This document shows positions 12,565-26,103 of a DNA stretch of 64,000 nucleotides, one piece after another. The DNA lies in contig PTFA01000101.1 in assembly GCA_003342895.1 (NCBI GenBank), positions 372,001 to 436,000 on the forward strand, given 5' to 3'. Position 1 is the stretch's first letter; every line of letters starts with the position of its first letter. The notes beneath the pieces are model-generated. The model did not search any database. It was not told the DNA's origin and was given only the letters and a program-made list of their open reading frames with translations. Made by a program: the position numbers and the translations under genes. Source of the stretch: Casuarius casuarius (Eukaryota; Chordata; Aves; Casuariiformes; Casuariidae).

Positions 12565-14020
12565 ACCAGCCCAAAAGTACAAGAAACACAAGGGGATAAG
12601 AGAGGAGCCTGCAGAAAAGGTGTTTCCTTTTTTTGGCATTTCTTACTGTTGATCTCATGTCATCCAGTGCTCAACTCTTTGACTTCTGAGTGTCACCCCT
12701 GCAGGCTGCACGGACACCAGCACTTTGCAGGCAGAGCCCAGATGCCCAGCTGGGCTTGGGAGCCCAGAGGGCAGCAACACTCTCGAAAGCCATGCCAGCA
12801 GCACGTAGCATGGCAATACGTAGTCCTTCCCTTACAAGTCTAACCTTTGGATTAACCTTTGGAGTCAGTAATGGCCTGACTTTTGACATGCAAATATAAC
12901 AAATGCATATACAGGTATTTTTTCAATTGCATTTTTATCCATTGTGTGGTGTGTGCGTGCGCCTCCACTCCATAATGATCTGGTCCAGTGTAAGCTGTGC
13001 TACATCGCAGTGATAATACAGAACTACCTCAGGAAATAGCAGGAGGTTTCCAATTCAAACTAAATTATAATTATAAGCCTGCCATGATCTTCGTGGAGCT
13101 TGCATTGCTTTATTAAGTACCCACTTAAACTTACACCAGGCTAATAATGTATTTGCTCAGCTTGAGATTCTCCACAATAAGGAAAAAATGTATTATAAAA
13201 ATCCTTGTTTTAATTTACTCTAACAATTTTCAGAAACTGCTGGAATCTCACAGGTATGATACAGAATAAATTGCTGGGGCTGCCACTGCTAATATTGCAC
13301 TGGAAACACTCTTAAATATAGATTTAATTTAGGGGCTCATTTGGCCACCAAGCAATTTTAATTGTTTGGGTTAAAAGAAGCGCTAAATTCTATGCTGTTA
13401 GTGAGACGAGATGCTTGAGGTGCCTGTTCAGTGTCCCATGGACCTTGCTCATGCGCAGCAATAAAACCCTGTCACTGGGCTGATGGAGATGGGAGGCACT
13501 GCCACAGTCTTGATGTGTCAGAGCCATCGGGAGGCTCTGAATGTAGGCAATGAAAACAGGATCTTCCTCCAATGTTGCTAGATGTGGACTGTATTTTTGG
13601 AAGAAAGTGTTCTTGTTGATGATCAAAATAGCTTTTGGGTAAGACATTTCAGTGAAAATTTGAAAAGAATTGAGGAAAAGTTATGAAATTTTCAGAAGAG
13701 AAGGATATGATTATTACAACTGGTGAAAATGTTCCATCCTTTTAGTTGCATTTTCTTTACCTCTGGAAATGTAGGATAACTTCTTTTACAAATAATATAA
13801 GGGTTAAATACAAATTTGAAATTATTTAAGTATTTTGTTGTTTCTATTTGAATTTGGTTGTTTCTATGTCAATTACTTTAGGATTTCTGATTCACAGTAT
13901 TTTTTAATATCTGAATCTCTCATGCTGATTTGAGATTATAGATGGTTTTAGAACTCTCCAGCATTTCTTCATAATTCTTCCTTTCACCATTGCTCCTGTG
14001 AGATATGAATATATCTTCCT
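12565..14020. other. Non-coding stretch downstream of the CpG island
   Basis: No gene is recognised. A short direct repeat TAACCTTTGGA occurs twice at about 12840-12862, followed by a POU-type octamer ATGCAAAT at about 12889-12896. The open frames of 60-85 codons overlap on opposite strands and look like chance. Confidence 0.5.
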
Positions 14021-14025
14021 ATTCT

Positions 14026-14090
14026 GTTCCATTGTTTTATTCCATTATTTTATTCCATTATTGTCATTTTATTATTCCATTATCCATTTC
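14026..14090. repeat. Imperfect 13-14-bp tandem repeat (TTCCATTATTTTAT)
   Basis: About four to five degenerate units built on TTCCATTATTTTAT follow one another, with a TTGTCATTTTA interruption. It is an AT-rich minisatellite-like tract of about 65 bp. Confidence 0.8.
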
Positions 14091-14205
14091 ATATGCGTTT
14101 AAAGGATAGACAGCTGATTTCTATTCCATCATAAGGCTTTCTTCATTAAGTCTTTGTTTTGAAGAAATAATTATTACACTCACACATACACACTCTGAAG
14201 TCAAA

Positions 14206-14640
14206 GCCCCTTGATAAAGGACCTGGAGGAAAAAAAAAAGGGAAGCAGGCCAGAGAGAAAATAAAATTCAATAAGATAGAGAACAAAGTCACACACTTAG
14301 GGACTAATAGAAATCAGTGCTGTAAGCTGGGGGCTTATCTTTTGGAAACAATATAGAAAGAGAAAGTGAGTTGGTTAGTAGATCATTGTATAGAGATAGA
14401 AGTGTATTAAAGTCATTGTCCGAGGCACCAGCGAGCCCTCACCTGAGTACTGGGTACAGCTCTAGCTGTCTGTACTCAAGAGGGGTGATTTCCAATCAGA
14501 ACAGATTGGAGAAGGACTACCAGGGTGACCAGAACAGAGATGACTAAAATAGCAAATAGCAAAATGGAAAATAGACTAGGGGAAGAGCTGGATATATCTT
14601 CTCAGTGCTAGGAGAGCTAGCAGTGAAGGGTAATATCAAA
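14206..14640 (+). mobile_element. CR1 LINE internal relic, 3' end missing
   Basis: The order of recognisable phrases matches the CR1 region between the end of ORF2 and the 3' tail. It has an AAATTCAATAAGAT-type stretch, 'ACAAAGTCACACACTTAGG', a GCTGTAAGCTGGGGG segment, then CACCTGAGTACTGGGTACAG, CTACTCAAGAGGGGTG and GGAGAAGGACTACCAGGGTGA. The reading frame is destroyed. The similarity fades by about 14600-14640 and the characteristic ATTCTATG end is absent, so the copy is truncated on both sides or interrupted. Boundaries are approximate. Confidence 0.72.
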
Positions 14641-14644
14641 GCTT

Positions 14645-16915
14645 CCAGTTTTTCAGCCAGCTGGAGTTCCGGAGTGAAGAGAGACCCCGGTCTTCTCTGT
14701 CTGCCTTATCTAACAAGGTCTAGGCAGGGGAAAGCCAGTTCTCGCAGCAGCTATACTGTCAGCAGTGTGCAGCAGCAAAGGCCTTCCACATTTTTTTTTC
14801 CAGAAATTGAAGGGAACCACTGGTCTGTGCCCTTCAACTTTCCTAATGTGTTTTGTTTGTTTATTAAGACTCCTAGAGGAAAGAGGAAGGTCAGGAGTGG
14901 GATGGCTCATCTTAGGCAATAAGAATACAAAATACATAAAACAGTGAAATTTACCATAGTGTTCTCAGCTCATACATGCTAGGATGGATAGGTTTCGAAA
15001 TATTTGATGATACTCTTTTCATAAAAGACCTATCTCAAGGCATTTGGTTAGGTGAATTTTAAAGAAAGCTTCTCTCTGGTTCTCATCATAGAAAAACAAA
15101 CAAACAAACAGGATGTTATCATATTTTAGGTACCAAAGAACTAGTTGACATGTCAGCATGTTCTAGTTAATCTCTAAAATCTCACAATTTTTTAAAGCCA
15201 AACTCATGATTTTCAGTTTGAATGTTTTATGCAACTTTCTATTGTGCTAAGCAAGCATCTGTTCACCTTGCTCCACTGGTGAGGGTCCATGAAGTAACAT
15301 GAAGGGAACAGAGGAGGATAGAAATGTATAACGGTGTATTAAAATGCAGTCTGTGTAAGGGAAGACTGTCTTTTCTATTTGCCATTAGTGACACAAACAA
15401 TGCAAGATCGAAGAATGTCTGGAGGCTGTCTCCAGTACTTAGCTATTTGGTAGCAGCTGATAAGATAACTCTCACTGAGAAACAAATAAATACCGTGTCA
15501 TGCACATATATTTGACAATTAATATCGCAGGGTTAGATAGCAAGCAGTAACTACTGATTTTGCTTCCTTTCTTTATTTCATGTCAGCAGTATCCAAAAGT
15601 GAGTCATGTGGCAAGATAATAACAAGCCGATTGCTCATTTGGGTTGGCCATGTAAACTGTCATTAAATACTACTGAAAAGCTAACATTTCCTACTGACAC
15701 TCTAGTTAATGCTAACAGAGCTTTATTGTGGGTTCCATTTTTATTTTTTAATTCTTAACATAATAATCTTCTGGAAGCTCAAACTGTGCTGAATTTAACA
15801 GTTTTACATTTTCCAGCTGTAACACCCTTTGGGAAAAATAATTAATGCCTCTTTACCAACTAACATGTTAAAAAGGGTTGTAGACTGAGTGAAAAGAGTG
15901 TTACTCTTACTTTGATGTGTTTATAATGGCAAGTGCCATGAAACACATACAGACTAAAGCATGAATACATACATTGCATGAATCTCCACACTTTTGGATC
16001 AGTTTGTTTCTTGGAAAACTTTTCAATGACCTTTGTTTGCAAAGTATAGATTTAGGTGCAAGCTTCTAGCTCTCAGACTTTGTTATTTCTTCCTTAAGTA
16101 ATGTTGTTTTGTTTTTATTTCTGTGAATTTGGAGAGCCAAAGTAAATGCAGAATATATATTTTTAATAACTACCAAATGTTATTTTGGATCATTGCACAC
16201 TAGCTGGATTTACCTTACGTTTGTCAGAAGCACATCATCCAGTCAAACAGAGTTACATAGTGGTAAATATCTGTGTGCTTGATAATGTACATCTTATCAA
16301 AGCTATTATTTGATTCAAAGTGAATGTTAATGACAATTCAGCAATATGCTGACTTTAAATACTACATTCTCAGAGAAGACAATCTTACAAGAAATACATT
16401 CATGCTACTTAAAAGGTGTGAGCAACGTAAACAGTTTCCTAAAGCACTGATGAATTTTTATGAATTATCACAAGACTTATTTTATTTATTTTTACTGAGT
16501 TCCATCTCGGTGGCCACAGAAGTCGATTCAATTGTTCAGATAAAAGTGAGAACGTAAGTTAGCTCAAAGTCCACTTACTGCTGGTGATGCAGAAAAGCTG
16601 GTCTGACTTCTGGAAATTGTGTTGTATTTGCCATCCAGGAGAACAGAGAAAACAAAAATCATCAAATGCAGTTAGTATGCAGGTAAATAGGTGCTAGAAT
16701 TCTTAAAAAGATTTGTCCTACATAATAAAGTCATTGTCCAGAAAACAAACATTTCAGAGAACTTAACTAGGGCCTATATTCTCTTAACCTGTGCCCTAGC
16801 TTTTGGGCTAAAGAGTCTGGCTTTCCCTAAGCCCTTTTATACATCTTTTAACAGAACTGACAATTATATTTCCCCCATTTCCCCCAGCCACTTTGGCTAT
16901 TTCTACTAGTTCCAT
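14645..16915. other. Non-coding stretch
   Basis: No gene is recognised. A short (CAAA)n tract lies at 15092-15111. The segment 14640-14830 is slightly GC-richer and carries open frames on both strands (14605-14947), but none has a recognisable domain. Confidence 0.5.
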
Positions 16916-16920
16916 AAGCT

Positions 16921-17165
16921 CATAAAATAATAGAATAATTCAGGTTGGAAGGGACCTGAGGAGGTCTCCAGTCCAAGCCATTGCTCAAAGCAGGGTCTGC
17001 CATGAGATCAAAACAGGCTTCCTCAGGGCTTTTTCCACACAACCTCTGTTTTTTGAACGTAACCTCTCTGGGCAACCTGCTTCACTGCCTGACTGTCCTT
17101 GCTGGGAAAAAAGTTTTTTTTTTTTTCTTCCTTTCATGTAGCTTCATTTCCACGTAGTTCCATTA
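16921..17165 (-). mobile_element. CR1 LINE 3'-end copy, minus strand
   Basis: The complement of the CR1 3' end is clear. A degenerate ATAGAAT terminal repeat at 16929-16936 is followed by TTCAGGTTGGAAGGGACCT (about 16938-16957), AGTCCAAGCC, 'GCTCAAAGCAGGGTC', and further on 'CTCTGGGCAACCTGCTTCACTGCCTGAC'-type sequence. This arrangement is diagnostic of avian CR1. The element is 5'-truncated (its 5' side is at about 17165) and has lost all coding potential. A T-run of about 13 at 17115-17128 lies inside it. Confidence 0.9.
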
Positions 17166-17169
17166 AATG

Positions 17170-20100
17170 TTCCAGTAAACGTTTTCTCAGCCAAAAGCAC
17201 CGTAAGAGAATGGGGATGTAAAAACATCCAAACGACTATTCCTTAGATGAACTGCAGTTTATAAAAAGCCTATGTTTGAGGTTGAAATGCTCTGAAATAT
17301 TTTTCTGTGATTCATCAAATTCAAATATATTAGGTCAACTGAACTGAGGTCAAACAACACAAAACAAAATCTTTTCCTGGTGTATGTAGATTTGTCTTTG
17401 TGGCTAAGTTTGATTATAATATTTTCTTCAATTTTAGACAGATTTGACAAAAAAGTGAAGGTTTATGTGACAGAAGAAACTGTTTTCCAGCAAACTCCTT
17501 TGGACTATGCATTTAGACAAAAAGAGCAGAAAGGTTCTTAGTGATGAAAGATTTTCTGTCTTAGTCACTGGGTTTGAAAATTTAAATTGTTGGCAAATAG
17601 TATAGCAATAAGTTGGATTACTGTAGTCTCATTTTATTAAAAAAATTAGACAATGACTTCTGTCTTAAATCTAACTGAATTTCTTGTGTATCACAACCGT
17701 CATTCCAAATATTTCTAAGTTCTTTAACCCTTTTTTTCTGTGATATTGGGTAGCCTTTTAAATTGATGTAGTAGAGAAAAAAACACCACCTTCAAACAAA
17801 ACCAAACACCAAAAGAAAAATAATCCCTCACCCTGAAATGAGCTTAATTTTAAGAAATATAATAATTTATTGATTGTTCCATTTTTGAGGAGATATAATC
17901 AATGGATGTCATTTTGCAGAAAGGGTACAAGACTTTTTTTGTATACAAGGTATTTAGTTGGAATCCATTGAAAACCTTCTTAGGAAGCCAGTATTTCAAG
18001 TATTGTGCAGCTTATAATCATTATTTTCAAAAAGATTCATCATAGTGCTTGGATGAAAAATTCACACTGAGCAGACGGTATTTAATGAGTAAATCAATAA
18101 TGTTCNTTTCAGGAAAAAATTAGGTATGGAATATAGCTAGGGAAGATAATAAAACAAGATCAAATACTAAATCTCAGAACTGATGACCCATTAGGGATAA
18201 TGCAATTCACTGCAGTATCAAGCTGAAGTGTATTAGGAAACTTGCATCATAAAATTTGCTGTGTAAATGCAAATTCAATCTAATTTGTCTTATGATTAAA
18301 ACTCGGAGAGAAAGGACTTCTACTATAATGTAAAATAATGGTACTTTAGCAGAGCTACACTGTATAAGAAGTATGAGCATAAAAGGTTAGTGCTCAGTAT
18401 TAATAAGCTGCTTTATAAATATGTCCCTTTTGCAAGGGAGAAATACAGAGGTCTCCTCTCAAAAGTCCTACTCTTTAAAGATGTGCTTCGTTTTTTGGGT
18501 TTTTTTTTTGAGGGGGGTGGGGTTGGTATGATTTACCTTAGAAATACACCTTGTTGTAAACACCAGCTTTTCAGATAAGTGCGGGTTTTTTCCCATCTGG
18601 GTTGTGTAGTAAATGGTCCTTGGAGAACTGCACTTTGGGAAAGTGTGAGGAAGAGGTATCAGTTTCACAAGGGATTCCTCCTTGACACCCTCACCTGTGA
18701 AAAACCTGCCTTGAACAAAAAAAGTGGAGTAAGAGTGGTGGAACTTGCTGGGTCCTTTAATTAAATTCTATTAAAATCATTGGGAAACAGTGATGGTTCA
18801 TTATGGGCAGAAAGCTACTTTGTTCTCCAAACCTTAGAGGATAGATCCTAGTAGGAGAACCATCAAAAGCATAGCACGGGGCACTATGCAGAGAACTGAC
18901 CATTTGACTTTCAGGTTCACATTTCAACTGTCTTGCATGTGATTTCCTAAATAGCTTCAAGCAAGAGCTCATTTTAGTTTTTATAGGTGTACACATATCT
19001 GCTGGTGCATGTGCTTCCTTTCTGCTATTGCTTGAGGGTTCAATGAGAGATACAATTGTGAAAATCTCCAGGTAGGGGGGAAAAAAACCCTACTAATGAA
19101 TAGGGAGAGTTACAGTAGTAACTTCCAAAAATACGGGAATATCATGAGTGACATGTCTCATGGACAACATGATAAATGCTGCCAGCATAATTCTTAAAGA
19201 CAAAATGTTATATAAATCAAACTCAAGTATGGTAGCAGTACTCTGCCACTGCTATGGGTATAATGCTTCAGTACAGGTATATACATTGATAAGTCTGTAT
19301 TATCTGAGCATTTTCTATTTTTATCAGCACCTCACTTTTGGAGCTTCTGAAATTTGCCTTTCGCTGCACTAACATCTAGGTGTCTCAGCTGAGATCATTG
19401 ACCCATTCACCAGTTCTTGGTTTTTGTATTTCCATAATTGCTTTTAAGATACTGTCCATAAAGGTAAGATATATGCTGGAGTCTCATCCTTCTGTTCCTT
19501 GACTATTCAAGTGTTTGGCTATTCATGTTTGGCTTCAGGAACTCCAACTCTTCTATTGTGATTTATTTTTTTGTCTCATTGCTATCTTATCTGGGACAAG
19601 TCAGAAAACGGCTTTTACACAAGGCTGCCTTAGGCTCTGGTTAGGTTTTCAGAGATGCCGCCTGAGATACATTGAAAAGGCAAAAGGGAGAGAAAGCTGT
19701 AGGTGCATATTAGGAAATAAGGTGCAGAAATGGTTGCCTGCTAAGTCAGTGAGCCGGACCTATGGAGGGAAGAAAAGCCAATATGGCCCTAGCTTCCCCT
19801 CTTACAGCAGGAAGTGAAGTGTTGACTGTGGAAGTAAAAAAACTCAAGGACACAAGGGTCCTTGGCAAAACACCGGAGGCTGGACAAACAATCCTGTGGT
19901 TGATGTCGACATGACTTTCTTTTAGGGAAGGCGAAGCCCTAACCTATTCAGAGAAGTGGGAATGTGGGTGCTGGGACTGATATACCAACCCTAGTCACAG
20001 TTTAGGAGGATGAGGAAAGGATGAGCGTCACAGACAACTCATTTTCAACTGAAACATTAACCCCTAAACTTTAGACAAGAATTCTTGCTTTGTTGTCTGA

Positions 20101-23100
20101 TCTCTTCTTATGAAATGCAAAACCTGTGATAGGATCAAAAGAGAAGTTGCTAAATTCCCAGGATAATTGAATGAGTTGGTGGAAATCAAAATGTAGAGGA
20201 TAAAACAATTTACTCTTCTGTATTTATTACAGCTGTATGCAACATTTATAAACAAATACACTAACAGATATTTTGTTCTAACTCCTCAGAGATGCAGTTC
20301 ATGTGTGTTCTCCCATCATCAATTGTTGCTCCAAGCTAATCTGGTTATTGAAGTTTTGTGTAAATTATTACATTTTCTATTCTGGCAAGCCTCGAATGAT
20401 CTTTCTGATATCACTTACACTTAAGTATTTGTTTATTTGAAGAAGTTTGGAATAAATGTTGTTCTTTTTTAGCAGGATGTGATACTATGCCAACAATTTT
20501 GAAATAGGAAAAAGTGATAAAAATATGTTTTTTGAGTTACAATGCATAGTTCACACAAGAAATAGCAAGTTTTCTTTATATATAACACGGTTCTCCTGGT
20601 ACTTTTTCTAGGTATTAATTATTGTAATAATTGCTCACCTGCAGAAGTCACTAGGTGATAGACAACCTATAGTTATGTTGTACCATCTAGACAGGGGAGC
20701 CTGAAAGGATTAATTACAGTATATTCTACAAGCAATGACATCTTTGTCTACTGTAGAAAACTGTAATCATGTTTATAGTTGGCTCTTTTCCCTTTTACTT
20801 GTAATTTTGGGATTTGTGTAAGTGTGTGCACTGCAAAATGCGAGGAAAAATTTTGCTAAATTTTTGCTAAAAAGCAAAACAGGACAGACATTTCAAAAAG
20901 GCTTTGAAATTTTTTAACCTTTAGATATCTTCACTCTGATTCCTGTTAGGAAACTATCTTTCTATATCAATTATTCAATTTCCCTTCACTTTGATTCTGT
21001 TGAAGTGACCAGTCCATATTTAGTCTTGCACCAGTTCGTAGCAAATTACAGGCTATCCTTTTTCCCTCCTCAGAATCATCACCCTCATGTTTAGCATGCT
21101 TATCTATTGGAAGTAGACCTTAAATGATCACCTGTCTGCCTTCCCACCTTGAAACACTGACTCTATTCCAGTCCAATGGATGGCAGATTTAAAACAAGCT
21201 TAACAGATCATAAAGGTCAAGAAAAGTTTAAATTTCTATAACTTTCAAGGATCTCCTTTAGTCTGTTCCTCCTCTTTGAAGCTTGGGCAAGTTCATGTTA
21301 AGCCACTTGCTGGCTCATTCACTTTTTCTCATATGTCTAAGTACGGTGCAGAAGGCACCCTTTTTCATATCTGTTTTATTATTAACCTGGTTTCCTACAG
21401 ACACACAGCTTGTGTAATCATCCTGTGTTTCTGTGCATCCCCAGCTAATACTTCAGAAGCTGCATCTCTTGTGTCATCAGCTGAGTTGTTTGTTGTACTA
21501 GATGCATGGATTCAGTTCTGTCTTTTGTCATAGTCATGCCACTTTCATATGATTGGTGAGGTCCTAAGAAAGGTTGATCTGAAGGCAGCCAAGCCATTAA
21601 TGTAGCTGAAAAAAAAAAAGAATATGCATGACAAAATTCTACCTGGATAAGACATACAACCAGAATAAGTCCCATTTGGAAACAAAAGTCTTTTTGCTTA
21701 TAAAATAATTTGTTCTGAAAATTTTCAGTTCTCATGCTCTGGCTGTTTTTAGGTATTTGAAAGACCTGACTATGTGACATTATACTGATAATGTGAAACT
21801 GTGGTCTGAACTCTCAAATTTAACTCGTTATAGCTGCCATAAATACCAAAAAAAATTCTTTGCAACACAGAAGACTGAAGGACAGGAGATTTTCAACGTC
21901 TCTTGGTGAATCCTTTGGAGAATTCCGGAAATGTTTTTCTCAAAGACAGAGTCCAGCTTCAGTATCTCTCAGAAGCCTCTGTTGATGAAGATGAGTCCTT
22001 ATTGAACAAATGCAGTAAGAGATGGCAGGTCAAAATACATAAGAATATTTTCACATTCATCTTTTTATTTTTCTTGATGTAACTCCTCTTCACTCATTAA
22101 AAATATGGTCAATACAATGAAGTTTTTTTTTTTCCTGTTTATTTCTTCAATGATATCCAGTTTTAACCTTTATTTTTTTAAGAATGAAATTTCCTATATG
22201 AGTGAGTGGCACATGAAATACAGTACATGTCATTCATGGCTGTCGGCTGTGTATGTGTCTGTATGTGGATTAATAATAAAATGAAAGACTTGAAAGTTCC
22301 GGTCAAATAACAAACTCTTTTTTAAGTTCTTTTCAATGTTATTGCTACAGTTCTAAAGTATTTTCACAGGTCATTAAATATTACCTTTTGTTTTTAAATT
22401 AATATCTTTCAGAGGCCTACTATGCTCAATCAACTCAGAAGTTATGGAGAGAATAATGGAGTTTTCATTAAAGGACAAGGCTCTGCATAACCATTTAAAA
22501 GTAGCAAGTGATAATTTGAGATGAAGTCAGAACATGTATAAGTCTGGGATACAAATCTGGTTCCCATTTAGGTACATTCAGTCTTTAAAGAAAAAGTTTA
22601 TGCATAGTGTTAACACAATAAATTCCTACTGAGGCTAAGAATGACAATAACTGTTTTTTCTTCTCTATTTTATGTGTAGTATTTGTCAACACCCATGGGT
22701 TATATGTGTAGGAGTAGGAAGCCAAGTGCCTGGGCAAAAAGGCCTCTGGAACGGATGTTTAGAAGTGGTGAGTCCTTTCAGAGTTTAGTTTTGCTCAGCT
22801 TCTGACAATCCAGAGAAATCCGATTTCCAAAAAATGTTGATTCTGATATGTCTTTCTCCTTGAGCTGCCTTAAACCGATTTATCAGAAGCAGACATTCTC
22901 ATAAGTACTACTCATTCTTGAAATCTTGTCTATCACGCCTGGTAATAGAGATGGAATCTTTGTATTAGCTGAAAAACTTGACTTTGTACTTTCCTTAGTT
23001 CAGAATACACTGTGTTCAAGCAAAGTTCTTCCAAAGGACAGGGTAAAACCTGGATTACTGTAGTAGAGTCATTAAAATCCCTGTTGTAACCACATCTTGG

Positions 23101-23775
23101 AATCATGGTGAAAAATCAGTTTTGGGAATGTTTGTGGACATGCAAGCAAAAGCAAAATGATGCTGTGAGCAGATCAAACTATTTTTAATTTATAGTTTGA
23201 AATCAATATTCAATTATATTGCAAATTGTTAATTGTTTCAAACAAAATCTGTAATTATTTTTAGAATGTAGAAATAGTGAAATGCTTTCTAAGCTTGGAA
23301 AGGTTGTTAAAACTGACCTGCTTGTGGGAAAGGTTTTCATCTCTGTCAACTGATGTTTTACAAAAATCATTTCATCATCAGAATTTCTGACGATCTCTAT
23401 TTTCAGCACAGAATGTAAGCTTTTTATTCATAACAGGGAAAGGAATGGCAAAATGACAATTTAGAAGTATCTTCTGTATGCTCTCCTTATGTCAGCCTTC
23501 CTTAACCTGGGAATTAGAATATTAGTTTAGGAAGGTCAACACTTTTATTAATTATCTGCCTTACATTTATCTCAATACTTAGCATAAAATCATGCATTAT
23601 TTCACCCTAGCAGTGGTAGGAAAATATGCTGAGGCTCATAATCTACATTCTTAGTAGAACAGATAAAACCTTAATGATATAACTGGCATCTTGCTGTCTG
23701 TTAGGAGGAGATTTCACATATGTCTTTGCATCATTTTATCAAGACCCCATCCAATAAACTACTGGGACCAGTGAT
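17170..23775. other. Long AT-rich non-coding stretch
   Basis: No gene, RNA gene, CpG cluster or identifiable transposon is seen in these 6.6 kb. The longest open frame is 111 codons (21445-21780, minus strand) and has no recognisable domain. A single N lies at 18106. Homopolymer runs of 9-12 bases are scattered through it. Confidence 0.55.
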
Positions 23776-23797
23776 AAGTAAAAAAAAAAAAAAAAAA
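23753..23797 (+). repeat. A18 run preceded by AATAAA
   Basis: AATAAA at 23753-23758 is followed after 21 bases by an uninterrupted run of 18 A (23780-23797). This is the spacing expected for the 3' end of a reverse-transcribed polyadenylated RNA, but it also arises by chance in AT-rich DNA. I do not recognise the upstream sequence as any known mRNA or SINE, and no target-site duplication was found by eye. Confidence 0.35.
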
Positions 23798-23799
23798 GT

Positions 23800-25025
23800 T
23801 GAATATAAGCATTTTCCTCAAAGACACGTACACACAGAGACTACAGTCTTTAATAAATAACAGATTGATTTAGGAATTAGCGGCTACACGTACAATCGTT
23901 GTATTTTTTCACCTGGCTTGATTATCTAATTCTTACATAATGGCCACCCAGTGCTTGAAATAAAGAGGCATCGATATTTTGTATTGCACATATGAGAATA
24001 TCATAAAAAAAACCCATAAGGACAATTGGAACTAATTATTAGTTTTACTGCCACACTCAGCATAAATTGTGTTAGATTCCACCATATTTCTAAAAGATTC
24101 CTCCATGTCAGGATGGAAGGTAATAGTTGGAATGGTATTGTACAATGTGCAGATTCTTTCATGCTTTTTCTTTAGTGGGTAAAGTGAACATTTTATTTCC
24201 TATTGTTCTCAAACCAGAATTTCTGATAAGCATGAAGTTAATTTCCCTCTTTCTATCCCACCCAGATTTTGGAGCTTCAGTCGTACTACTGAGAGATTTC
24301 ACTCCCCCAAACATTCACTAAAGATTAATTTTCTGATAAAACTGTGTATTTTTACCACCATTCTGAGACAATTTGTTATTCTTTGTGTAATAACTTTGAA
24401 AAATAATGAACTCATTTATTATTCTTCATATTCTATCAGAATCCTATTGTAATTGGGCATTAAATAATGTGATATTAAAATAGTATTTTGTAGATTCATA
24501 TGCCCACTGTGGAAAAGTGCCTCTTAATGGATAACGTCTTCTTATCAGTAGTAAAAGAAGTTAAATAATCTGATTTTTCTATTTTCTGATTGCTTTTGGA
24601 AATTAATTTTAAACTATGTCATAAGTAAATGGAATATTTATAGCTTCTTGCTGAGGGTATGCCTCCCCAGGGTGAGTATGTGTGAAGATGTAGGAGGAGC
24701 AGATGAGAAGATTAATATAAAGACATTCCAATAATTTAAAAATGAATGAGTTCATGCACTCTTTTCATTTTGTTCCATTATGTACCTGTGGCGAGATTAT
24801 TCAAAGCTGTGAATGTGGGCATGTGGTTTACAGCACTTCGAGAACTGTGAAATGGCAGAGGGGGAACTGTGCTTCAGAGGCTGGCCAGGGCTCTGGGATA
24901 ATTCAAAGAGTTGTGGGTGAAGGTGCAGGAGAGGCTTGGGTCACTGCTAAGCTCTTTAGGTTCTTTTTCAAGAAGGGAAAAATCTGAAATGAAGGAATAG
25001 AAAAGAAAAGGACTCATAAAATCTA
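23800..25025. other. Non-coding stretch
   Basis: AT-rich, with no gene recognised. The open frame at 24742-24987 (81 codons, plus strand) runs up to the MIR-like relic and has no recognisable domain. Confidence 0.5.
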
Positions 25026-25029
25026 TTCT

Positions 25030-25140
25030 CATTTCTAAGTTCTGCCACTTCCCTGGTAATTATTTCAGGCAATTGTTAAATCACTCTGTGCCTCAGTTTC
25101 CCCAGCTGTGAAATGGGGCCAGTGCTTGCCTCCATTCTTA
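25030..25140 (+). mobile_element. MIR-like (CORE-SINE) relic
   Basis: The phrase CTGCCACTT at 25042-25050 is followed by a TTGTTAAATCACTCTG stretch. Then comes GTGCCTCAGTTTCCCC (25089-25104) and CTGTGAAATGGGG. The order and spacing match the conserved central part of the tRNA-derived MIR/CORE-SINE consensus, which reads CTGCCACTTACTAG, then a TTAAC region, then GCCTCAGTTTCC and TGTAAAATGGGG. MIR-type elements amplified before the amniote radiation, so in a bird this is a very old fossil. The ends cannot be placed precisely. Confidence 0.78.
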
Positions 25141-25144
25141 ATTC

Positions 25145-26097
25145 ATCCATTTTACTAAAGCATCTTAGAAGACTGCTGCTGTCGTAGCTGGTTAAGATGA
25201 CCTGCATATAACAATTGTGCATATCATTACTTAAAGATAATATGGAATAATTTGGAGAATAGCCCCTTTTCCTTTATCTCTTGCATGCTATAAATTTAAT
25301 ACTTCTCTGCTTTCTTGGTGGTGTAGAAATGAGACAACCTTTATAAGTCATAAATGCTTTCCAAATAACATTGTCATTCTTTATCCTGCTTCTTGAGGGG
25401 AACAAGGTCCTATTCTACTCATTTTCTCTTCCCATAGCTCCACGTAACCTGGCCTGGCTATTAGATCAGACACAAAAGCATGGTTAATTATTATAATACA
25501 TCTCTGGGGGGGATTTAGTATGGAAGGTAGAGTAGAAGAAAGGAGAAAATATTGAGCAGCATGTGCTATTAGTATGGTGAAGAATTGGAGAAGTTGTTAC
25601 TGTGTTGGGATGAGTCACCAGATGAGGCCATTGCTGCGAGATAGATATATATAGATTTTTTTTTACCACACAGGAATTTTGGATTTAGAAAGGACAGGAT
25701 TCTTCTAGGAGTTAAATAGGACTGTCTGATTTTTGTTTATGATTTACCTGTGTGCCAGCACGCGCTTGTACTGATACACAAATACCAGTTTTGAATTTAG
25801 CTACACTTTGATTCACTGATTTCTCTTCTCTGTAGAAGCTCTTTGCTAATGTGATAGTGTTACTATTTAAAGAAGGAAAGCACTAGTAATAAGCATGAAG
25901 GTCTCTGAGGCCTATTTTTCTGATCATTTTACTAATATATTGAAAATAATTACTTTTAGTTCTTACAGAGATTGCAATCTACAGGACCATACAATAACTG
26001 GCTATGAGTGCATAGCTCTCAGTTGCAAGTGTTGTTGCTCCATTTAGTTATGGAAAGGAAAAATACAGAGGATGGGAGGAAGCAGGGAAGATAAGAA
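25145..26097. other. Non-coding stretch
   Basis: No gene or element is recognised. It ends at the left flank of the solo LTR. Confidence 0.5.
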
Positions 26098-26103
26098 GGG
26101 ATT

